Shown here one piece after another: positions 1 through 6,764 of a DNA stretch of 56,776 bases (the stretch's first letter is position 1; the number at the start of each line of letters is the position of its first letter). Source of the stretch: Paracoccaceae bacterium (GTDB taxonomy: Bacteria; Pseudomonadota; Alphaproteobacteria; Rhodobacterales; Rhodobacteraceae); NCBI GenBank assembly GCA_021648025.1, contig JAKITO010000018.1, positions 1-56,776 of the forward strand, given 5' to 3'. The notes under the pieces were generated by a model. It was not told the origin of the DNA and made no database searches. It worked only from the letters and a program-made list of their open reading frames with translations. The position numbers and the translations under genes are program-made.

Positions 1-1231
1 CTGACCAGTCACGCTTAAGGGTCGAAACATCCTCGACCAGACCTTCGGACATTGCCCGGTTCACCTCCGGTTCAATCCGACTGAAGGCGGCAATCCAGGC
101 GTCGTATTCGGGACCGGACGGGGCTTCAAATCCTTCGGGTGCGTCGGGAATTTCATCTGCTGCCTGTTTGGCCGCGGCCTGTGCCACCTTGGCTGCCTCC
201 AACAGCGCGCGCACCTGCGTCAGCAGTGCGGTGGCTGCGGGTTTGTCACCACCCTGGATATGCCCGTTGGCCGGGGCCAGCGCCTTCAATATCTTGGCCG
301 CGGTTTCTTTGTTTTCCAGCTGCCCCGCCTGATTTTCAAAGTTCTGCACCAACTGTGTCAGCTTTATCATCTGCGGGTCGGGTGGTGGCGGGGGCGGTGG
401 TGCTGCGGATTTGATCTTTGTCAGCGCAGCCTCCAGCTGGCTGGCACCGGCGGCGGCTGTGTCGAGATTTCCGGCCTTCAGAGCAGTCACAACCTTGGCC
501 AGGGCGGCGCTCAGTTTCTCGGCCGCAGGGCCATCTATCCCACCGATTCCGGCCTTTATTTCGGTCAAACGCTTGACCAGCTCGGCGGTTGAGGGCGGCG
601 CGGCCGTCTCGGTGGTCGGAGCCTCTGTCGCAACCGGTAGTTTCGCCAGAACGCCTTCGATAAGCCCCAAAGACTTGGCCGCCTGAGCAAGGTTTTCCGC
701 CTTTATCTCACCCACAACTTTTTTCAGAGCCGGGGCCAGCTTTTCCGCAACCGGTTTGGGGGCCGCGGCGATGCGTGGCTGCGCCGCTTTCACGCGCGCA
801 ATCAGATCTGCGGTACTCAGTTCCTCCTGCGCTTCTTGGACTGGTGTATCATCCTGAAGATCGGGATCGTCCGGCAAGTCCTCGATGTCGGATTCCAGCA
901 ACACACCGTCGGCATCCAGAATCTCGACGTTCAACGCGATCTTATTGGCCTTGAGGAATTTCTTGATTGTCTTGGCCATGGTCGGAACCACAACTTCGCA
1001 CTGCAACTTCATCACCTTACCTTCGACCAGGCAGGTACCAAAGGCGGCCTTTTTGCCGACCCCTTCTTCCTTGGCGGCCTTGGCCAGCGCCCTGGCAGGC
1101 CGCTTGCGATGAAGGGCAAAGTAATGTTCGTCAGGCGATTTCCCGGGATTGAAAGCAAAAGGCAACGCCCCTTTGCTCGCCAGCTTTACCATCTTCTTGA
1201 GTTCGGGGCCTTCGAGGGCAAATTCGGACAT
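1..1231 (-). CDS. Helical repeat protein of unknown function (C-terminus off window)
   Basis: The frame is open from an ATG at 1231 to the left edge, about 410 codons, so the C-terminus is missing. I do not recognise the family. The N-terminus (about residues 1-125, beginning MSEFALEGPELKKMVKLASK) looks like a compact domain containing LPFAFNPGK and FGTCLVEGK. It is followed by an acidic linker (SDIEDLPDDPD) and then at least three related helical segments of about 50-60 residues rich in Ala, Lys and Leu, of the type AEKLAPALKKVV...AAKSL and AEKLSAALAKVV...AAAGAS. A Pro-rich stretch of seven prolines separates the second and third. No signal peptide or membrane segment is visible. The repeats suggest a coiled-coil or helical-bundle scaffold; function is not inferable. 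Confidence 0.75.
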   Translation of the reverse strand, partial: MSEFALEGPELKKMVKLASKGALPFAFNPGKSPDEHYFALHRKRPARALAKAAKEEGVGKKAAFGTCLVEGKVMKLQCEVVVPTMAKTIKKFLKANKIALNVEILDADGVLLESDIEDLPDDPDLQDDTPVQEAQEELSTADLIARVKAAQPRIAAAPKPVAEKLAPALKKVVGEIKAENLAQAAKSLGLIEGVLAKLPVATEAPTTETAAPPSTAELVKRLTEIKAGIGGIDGPAAEKLSAALAKVVTALKAGNLDTAAAGASQLEAALTKIKSAAPPPPPPPDPQMIKLTQLVQNFENQAGQLENKETAAKILKALAPANGHIQGGDKPAATALLTQVRALLEAAKVAQAAAKQAADEIPDAPEGFEAPSGPEYDAWIAAFSRIEPEVNRAMSEGLVEDVSTLKRDWS

Positions 1232-1510
1232 AAAAGCTCTCTTTGTTAAGAATCAGTGTTAAAACCGGTATGTAGGGTCAAGCTAGCGTGGAATTTATAG
1301 TCGTACTAGCCTGAAGTATGGTGTTGCCAAGGAAACACTATGTATACTTGAAGCGGTGCGAATTTGCGTGGTCCAGTCCCAAAAAAAGCGCGAGAAATCA
1401 ATGGCGGGTAAATGCCAAAATTGCGCTTGGGCAAATATTGATGGGCTGTCCCAACTGTTCCATCCCGGATGATCAGATAGACACATCCCATCCAAGCGCA
1501 GTATGAACGC

Positions 1511-1933
1511 ATGCCCAAGGCAGTGATCAAAACCGGGTCAAGAACACCGAAGCCCGTTGGACGCCCGACAAAGTACAGGCCGAGATTCTGCTCGGTGGGG
1601 TTGGAGATCGGCGCGCAAGGCGGATGGCTTTGTGAAATGGCCGAAGCATGCGACGTTCACCGAAGCACAATGGACGAATGGGACGCGAAGTATCCTGAGT
1701 TTTCCGAAGCGTTAACGCGCGCGAGGCAAAAGGCTCAGGCATGGTTCGAGCGGGCGGGACGCGAAGGGCTGACTGCCGATCGGTTCAACAGCGCGTTATG
1801 GTCCAAGCAAATGAGCGCGCGCCACCGGGACGAATATTCAGAGCGCCGCGAAATCGCATTGACTGAAGCAACCGTTTTTGACGTGGTGATTCCCGGCCTG
1901 GACGGCGCACCCATGCACCGGCCCCGGAGCTGA
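1511..1933 (+). CDS. Phage small terminase subunit-like protein, orphan
   Basis: A 140-residue protein starting with a basic GRPTKY segment, followed by a helix-turn-helix-like stretch (EMAEACDVHRSTMDEWDAKY) and a helical part with EFSEALTRARQKAQAWFE and SARHRDEYSER. This arrangement is typical of phage small terminase/DNA-packaging proteins that recognise the pac site. No large terminase, portal or head gene follows, so it looks like a prophage leftover. It lies just beyond the 3' end of tRNA-Arg, a common integration position. The ribosome binding site is weak. It might be inactive although its frame is intact. Confidence 0.6.
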   Translation: MPKAVIKTGSRTPKPVGRPTKYRPRFCSVGLEIGAQGGWLCEMAEACDVHRSTMDEWDAKYPEFSEALTRARQKAQAWFERAGREGLTADRFNSALWSKQMSARHRDEYSERREIALTEATVFDVVIPGLDGAPMHRPRS

Positions 1934-2058
1934 CGCCAGTCAGCGTTAATCGCCGGAACTTCCCGCAAATTCCGGGGCAAGCCGCTGCGAGGTGGGGGAT
2001 GTCATGGGGGATGCGACTTTCACGTATCCAGCAAAAACAACGACTTAGGTAGTTCAAA

Positions 2059-2135
2059 TGGCGGACCGAGGAGGATTCGAACCCCCGACCCCCTGATTCG
2101 TAGTCAGGTACTCTATCCAGCTGAGCTATCGGTCC
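2059..2135 (-). tRNA. tRNA-Arg (anticodon ACG)
   Basis: Complete cloverleaf on the minus strand, with acceptor stem GGACCGA/TCGGTCC, D-arm GCTCAGCTGGATAGAGT, anticodon loop CTACGAA (ACG), a T-arm with GGTTCGAATCC and an encoded CCA end. The ACG anticodon is the one normally modified to ICG to read CGU/CGC/CGA. Its 3' end faces the terminase-like gene at 1511-1933. Confidence 0.96.
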
Positions 2136-2275
2136 ACTTCAGAACAGGCATTTAGCTTTAGCTGATCGCCTTTGCAACCCATAAAACATCCCCTGAACAA
2201 CTCTTGATTCGGGGCCGTCAGGGTTGCGCCAAAGTTGCCGGAGTGGGCATGCTGGTTTTTGCGCTGCTATGACCG

Positions 2276-2966
2276 TCAACCGGCCAATCGCCCTACCGCC
2301 CGGTCACTGGCGTCGGTAATATCGTTCAAGGCCGTTTGCAGATTGCATCGCAAGGCTTCGGTCTGGGCGTCCGAGGCTTTACGCGGAACCTGATGGTCCC
2401 ATTCCCGGCACATCAACACGCCCCGCGTAAAAGGTGCCGGTAGCATCATTTGATCCCAAGTCGGAAACCTGATCACCCGGCGTGCTGCGAATGACACCAC
2501 GAATATCCGTGCCCCCGATGCCCGGGCCCACACCAGCGGCACCGTCGACGCAACCCGCGCAGGCCCACGCGGCCCGTCCGTGGCAATACCAATCGAAAAA
2601 CCATCGCGAATACGGCTTAAAATTTCCCGCGACAGGGCAATGTGACGTTTGTGGCTGGACATCGCAATCGTCTCAAACCCAAACCGTGCCTGAACCTGCC
2701 CCGCCAGACGCCCGGCCCGCGCCGATGATGTCAGCGTGCACATTTTCCCTAATGTGGCATCAAACAGATAGGGCGACATCATCAACCGCTGGTGCCACAG
2801 CGCGACAATCACCGGTTCACCATTCCTCAGGGCCTCGTCCATCGCTTCAAATCCTGACCGTTGCCAGCGCGATGTTCGATGGGCAAACCGGATATAATTG
2901 GCAAACAGCCCTTCGACCCCAGCATTGAACCACGCAGTGTCTGCGATCTTTCTTCTCAGGCTCACG
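2276..2966 (-). CDS. DUF374 lysophospholipid acyltransferase-like protein
   Basis: A protein of about 229 residues of the DUF374/LPLAT family, probably an inner-membrane acyltransferase acting in lipid A or phospholipid synthesis. The segment VIVALWHQRLMM carries the H-x-R form of the acyltransferase HX4D region, and FSIGIATDGPRGPARV is the conserved DGPRGP substrate-loop signature. I chose GTG at 2966 (VSLRRKIADTAW) because AAGGGAAAGGAA lies just upstream; the longer frame to 3061 has an unlikely, Cys/Pro-rich N-terminus. It is flanked on both sides by tRNA genes and phage remnants, so it looks like a core gene between two integration sites. Confidence 0.8.
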
Positions 2967-3146
2967 CGGCATTCCTTTCCCTTGCTCCCTTTCATAGACC
3001 AACAGGGCGGCGGGGAAAACGGCTTATGACAATGCGAAAGGTACAGCGCCCAAATGCCCACCCTTAATCCCCATCCTTAATCCCGGTGGTTTTGACATTT
3101 ATCGCTTGAGTCCCAAGCGCCACTGAACTACGACAGGCACGACCTC

Positions 3147-3222
3147 AGGGGTTTAGCTCAGTTGGTAGAGCATCGGTCTCCAAAACCGAGGGTCGTGGGT
3201 TCGAGTCCCTCAGCCCCTGCCA
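3147..3222 (+). tRNA. tRNA-Trp (anticodon CCA)
   Basis: Complete cloverleaf with acceptor AGGGGTT/AGCCCCT, D-arm AGCTCAGTTGGTAGAGC, anticodon loop CTCCAAA (CCA), T-arm GTGGGTTCGAGTCCCTC and an encoded CCA end at 3222. In many bacteria this tRNA precedes secE-nusG. Here a decayed integrase lies directly downstream, pointing to insertion of an element at its 3' end. Confidence 0.96.
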
Positions 3223-3341
3223 GGACCTTATCCAACAAATACAAGTGCATACGCCCTGTGTTGGCGCGACAATCTGTCCATCGCCATATCTCCCTTTACA
3301 GCACCCTTTATACTTGAGACGGCGGTTTTGTCAGATTCCCT

Positions 3342-4260
3342 TCATTCGGCACGATGTAATTTCAAGAGAATCCCATCCGATATTTCCGGATTCATCGCTG
3401 CATAAACACCAATCATCCGAGAGGCGTATTCAACCGACCATCCCATGTGGATCGCGATTTCGCGCAAACTTGCATCCGCTTCGAACAATCGTGTCACAGC
3501 CGTGCCGCGCGCATCGTAAAGGCGCAGTTCGGATCGAACTCCGGCTTTATCACGACGACGCCCCACAGCCTGCCCCAAAGAGGCAGAGGCGGTGAAGGGA
3601 CGGCCGGAGCCGCCGACAATAATCATCATTTGATCCTTCGGGGTAGCGTCGATTACTTCGGCCATGCGCGGTGTGACCGGGATCGACACCAAACGCTTGC
3701 GCTTTGCCGTCCTGATCTGGATACGTCGCCCTTTCGGCGTTGTCTGGATATGGCTGCGTGACAGGATCGCCAAGTCGCCCGGGCGCAACCCGGTTTCGGT
3801 TGCTGCAACGATAAGGCGCTTGAGCCAGACCGGCGCGCGTCCAGATAATTTCTGATCGATCATTCCTGTAGAGGTTGGACATGCCCGCAAGATGGTTGGT
3901 TGTCAGATAGGAACGGTCCACCGCCCAGTTTACAATGGCAACCAGATGCGTTTTGAACGTGTCGGCCACCCGATCTGACGCAAAGCTGTCGCGCCAAGCG
4001 TAAACGATCTTGCGGATACCAGGATGACTGAATGTTCCGATAGGTGCGTCCCCGAATTTGGCGTCGATACCTTTTTCATGGCCCATGGATCGCTGGTAGT
4101 CTTTCTTGGTTCGCGCTGAAAACCTTTGGTAATCGCGACTTTTCAGAAAGCTTGCAGCACCTGCCGGAACTTGCCAGCCGCCGGGGCCGCTCCTTCGATT
4201 GCCTTCTGGTAGGCGTCCCAATAAGCTGGCCCGCCCTCCGTGATGCCATCCGATGTGGAC
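3342..4260 (-). pseudogene. Tyrosine recombinase (phage integrase), frameshifted remnant
   Basis: Three consecutive frames together give one integrase. About 4260-4145 encodes a start-less piece with AYWDAYQKAIEGAAP. About 4145-3860 encodes the core-binding domain (SRDYQRFSARTKKDYQRSM...SYLTTNHLAGMSNLYR). From about 3860 to 3342 runs the catalytic domain, with ATETGLRPGDLAILSR (catalytic Arg region), LRLYDARGTAVTRLFE in place of the HxLR box, and MGWSVEYASRMIGVYAAM near the Tyr end. At least two frameshifts and a missing N-terminus make it non-functional. It lies 120 bp beyond the 3' end of tRNA-Trp, as expected for a tRNA-targeting element. Confidence 0.8.
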
Positions 4261-4300
4261 CAGACCCATTCCCATCCGGTGTTGTGACAATCTGTGCAAC

Positions 4301-4836
4301 TCATTCCGCCGCGATGTTCTCCGGCGTATTCCCGGGCTGATGCAGCCACGCCGGTGCGCCGTGATTGTCGATCCTCAGCGGCATATGGATGAACCCCGCA
4401 TCGGGGCAACCAGCCAGGGTGATAAACGCCGGATCACCGGGACTTTGCTGACGGAACGTGGCGCGCGGCGTGGTCTCGCCAAGCAGACGCGCCGCTTTCA
4501 CCAGCTTCGCCATATACGCGACATTCCAGCCATAGGGCTTTGCGGGGCCGGTGTTCTCAACCTTCGGCACCACGCGCCAGAAATCGGGGAATGTCCCCTC
4601 AACTTCGGTGACGGTCACATAGTCGCGCGGGCGAAACCCGGTGTTCAGCGTGTCAGCCTCGCCATTCTGGCAATGACCCCGCAAGGGATGCCCGCATGAA
4701 GCCCCTTTGCGCCATTAACCACCAATCGGCGGACGCCAAGCTCTTTGCGCGGAACTTTCGGGGCTTTGTCATTGAAATTCAGGGACAGGATCGCCTCACG
4801 CGGGGCAAACCGGCTTTCTGGAAACCGGCTTTGCCC
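4301..4836 (-). pseudogene. Phage sliding-clamp-like protein, frameshifted remnant
   Basis: Two frames join near 4680. The upstream part encodes SRFAPREAILSLNFNDKAPK and VRRLVVNGAKGLHAGIP. The downstream part encodes EVEGTFPDFWRVVPK, NVAYMAKLVKAARLLG and a tail ending NIAAE. The EGTFPDxxRVVP pattern resembles the beta-clamp-like proteins found in some phages and plasmids, an assignment of modest certainty. A short gene start with a CxxC pair (ATG at 4304, MSCTDCHNTGWEW) overlaps its stop by ATGA and then runs into the integrase remnant, suggesting a deletion joined two phage genes. Confidence 0.45.
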
Positions 4837-4849
4837 GGGCTGACGAACG

Positions 4850-5040
4850 CTACATCGCCGTGATGAGGCGCTGATAGACCACAGGGATCAGATCCCCGTC
4901 GCGGGTCAGGCGTTCGCGCACCACCACGATGCGGCTTTCGCGGCCTTCAACGTTGAGCTTGCCCTGGCCGAACAGGTGTTGGTCGTCATACGGCTTAAAG
5001 AATACGCCCGAATTTGAGTTGTCGTAGCTTCCGTCTGCAT
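4850..5040 (-). pseudogene. Small phage/plasmid protein remnant
   Basis: An ATG at 5040 is preceded by AAAAGGAAATTCAA, a good ribosome binding site, but that frame leaves the coding one within a few codons. The shifted frame reads SYDNSNSGVFFKPYDDQHLF, GQGKLNVEGRESRIVVVRER and then DLIPVVYQRLITAM with a TAG at 4850. This resembles short conserved hypothetical proteins of phages that begin YDNSNxGxLFK. A single-base loss near the start probably killed it. Confidence 0.45.
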
Positions 5041-5081
5041 TTGAATTTCCTTTTGGTCCGATAAATGAGGGGGCAGGGCAA

Positions 5082-5273
5082 TCAGCCCCATCCGTCAGTG
5101 TCAGTGTCAGTGTCAGGGGCGGCGCTGGTGCGGTTGGCCGGCACTATGGGCGCGGCCTTTTTCACCTTGTCGTAAAACACCGGCGCGGGTGGGATTTCGG
5201 AACTTACATGGCCCCGGAACGTGTCGCATTTGGCGATGTAATGTTCCTGCCATTCCGGGCTGGCCCCTATCTG
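5082..5273 (-). pseudogene. Start-less phage-type fragment with DT repeat tail
   Basis: The frame downstream of a TGA at 5274-5276 encodes SPEWQEHYIAKCDTFRGHVS and EIPPAPVFYDKVKKAAPIVP, ending in DTDTDTDGWG with a stop at 5082. There is no start codon or ribosome site, so it is a 3' fragment. The DT repeats correspond to a six-base repeat (tgtcag) at about 5095-5116. It belongs to the same decayed element as its neighbours. I do not recognise a function. Confidence 0.35.
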
Positions 5274-5399
5274 TCAACGCCAGGGGTGCATTCGGTTCGC
5301 GCCCTGCCAAATCATACGATGGGGAAGAAGGAAACATACAAGGGTGCGCATTTTGCACAGGATCTTTACCGGAACGATCTGCGGATCGCCAAAGCCAAC

Positions 5400-6539
5400 C
5401 TATTCTGCCAGGTTGAACCCGACGATCAACTGGCGCAGACCCACTGCCGCCCCGGCAAAAATTGCCAGAAACGTGACCGGGGCACTGATCGCCAGCACGC
5501 TGAACGCCGTCAGACCCTGTCCGACGGTACAGCCCAAAGCAATCACCGCCCCCATGCCCATGATCGCCGCCCCAATGATCTGACGGCGCAATTCGCGGGC
5601 GTCTTCGCAGGCTTCCCAACGGAAATGGCCGCGGATCAATGTGCCGGCAAAGGCGCCGACCAAGACGCCGCTGACTGATCCGACGGCAAATGACGCACTG
5701 CGGGCGGACCCGGTCATGGCATACAACAACGTCTCGCCCACCGGCGCGGAATAAGAGTGTGATACCACCGGCAAAGCATCAAACCCGGTGTCAAATACCC
5801 ATTGCGTCCCGGCCCAGCCCGACACAATCGCCAGGCCAACAACCACCGACCAGAACAGCGCCTTAGGGTCGCGCCGCAACCCCGGAGAGGCAAGCCCCAG
5901 CGCGCAGAACCCCAAGCCGACGGCGATACCGATGCCCGCCACCGGCAGACCGGTCCAGGCCGAAAGGTGATGCGCCATTCCGGGGCGGACCCCATTGGTA
6001 ACGTCGCTTTGATGGAACAACAGATCGCGCAGCGGTGCCAATGGCCCGGCCAATACCATATAGGCCGCAACCCCCATCACCAGCACAATCACAAATGACC
6101 GAAGATCACCCCCGCCCAGCCGCGCAATCGCGCCGTATCCGCAGTTGCCCGACATTGCCATGCCATAACCAAACATCAGCCCGCCAATAATTGACGCGGC
6201 TGGCATCCAGGAAATCGACAAATAGTAAGTGTCGCCTGCGGTCAATAGCCCGGTGCCCATCAAGGTAAAGCTGCCGATCACTGCCGTGCCAATGGCCACC
6301 GCCCACATCCGCATGCGTGTGTCACTACCGCCATACAGCACGTCTTCGATGGCGCCTAAGGTGCAAAATCGCCCCAACCGAGCGGCCAACCCCAGAAGAA
6401 CGCCGCCAAACGCGCCGATCATCACCACCATCTGGCTTTCAGAAACCAGGTTCAGCAAAATCTTGGGCCCTCCCGGTACAGAGTTTTGCAGGCTCTCGGT
6501 ATCATCAGACCTGGCAACCTGCCGTAGGATGGGTTTCAC
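5400..6539 (-). CDS. YeeE/YedE (TsuA-like) sulfur compound transporter
   Basis: A polytopic inner-membrane protein of up to 379 residues with about ten hydrophobic segments. It shows two family repeats, each with a conserved cysteine: ARLGRFCTLGAIEDVLYGG and MSGNCGYGAIARLGGGDLRS in the first half, and GCTVGQGLTAFSVLAISAP in the second. YeeE/YedE proteins import thiosulfate or related sulfur species through these cysteines. The longest start is a GTG at 6539. Family proteins usually begin close to MVVMIGAFGGVLLGLAAR, so the true start is probably about 36 codons further in. It stands alone and ends next to the phage debris. Confidence 0.85.
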   Translation of the reverse strand: MKPILRQVARSDDTESLQNSVPGGPKILLNLVSESQMVVMIGAFGGVLLGLAARLGRFCTLGAIEDVLYGGSDTRMRMWAVAIGTAVIGSFTLMGTGLLTAGDTYYLSISWMPAASIIGGLMFGYGMAMSGNCGYGAIARLGGGDLRSFVIVLVMGVAAYMVLAGPLAPLRDLLFHQSDVTNGVRPGMAHHLSAWTGLPVAGIGIAVGLGFCALGLASPGLRRDPKALFWSVVVGLAIVSGWAGTQWVFDTGFDALPVVSHSYSAPVGETLLYAMTGSARSASFAVGSVSGVLVGAFAGTLIRGHFRWEACEDARELRRQIIGAAIMGMGAVIALGCTVGQGLTAFSVLAISAPVTFLAIFAGAAVGLRQLIVGFNLAE

Positions 6540-6705
6540 CCATCATGCTTTCAGTTGGGTGCCGACGAAGATGGGCAAGCCACACCCTGCAAAATGCGAA
6601 CAGGTCAGTGATCGTATGATATGTTAAGTGCAGTGTGGCCAGTTTTGTCGGTTTGATCAAGGCCCGCGTGTCTCAGGCTGTGTCACAGATGGGTGACGTC
6701 TGGAA

Positions 6706-6750
6706 AAGATACATGGGCCAAAGATACATGGGCCAAAGATACATGGGCCG
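6706..6750. repeat. Three tandem copies of a 15-bp unit
   Basis: AAGATACATGGGCCA occurs at 6706-6720 and 6721-6735, with a third copy at 6736-6750 differing only in the last base (G). It lies just beyond the glnD stop codon (6765, minus strand) and far from the start of the yedE-like gene. There are no spacers, so it is not a CRISPR array. It is probably a slipped-strand duplication in a 3' untranslated region. Confidence 0.9.
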
Positions 6751-6764
6751 ACGACAGACAGCAA

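Noticed and set aside
3147..6600. Search for a second copy of the tRNA-Trp 3' end as an attachment site
   Set aside because: No convincing repeat of the tRNA 3' sequence was seen by eye to the right; it may be lost by decay.
6706..6750. CRISPR-like array
   Set aside because: Only three 15-bp units with no spacers and no cas genes in the window.
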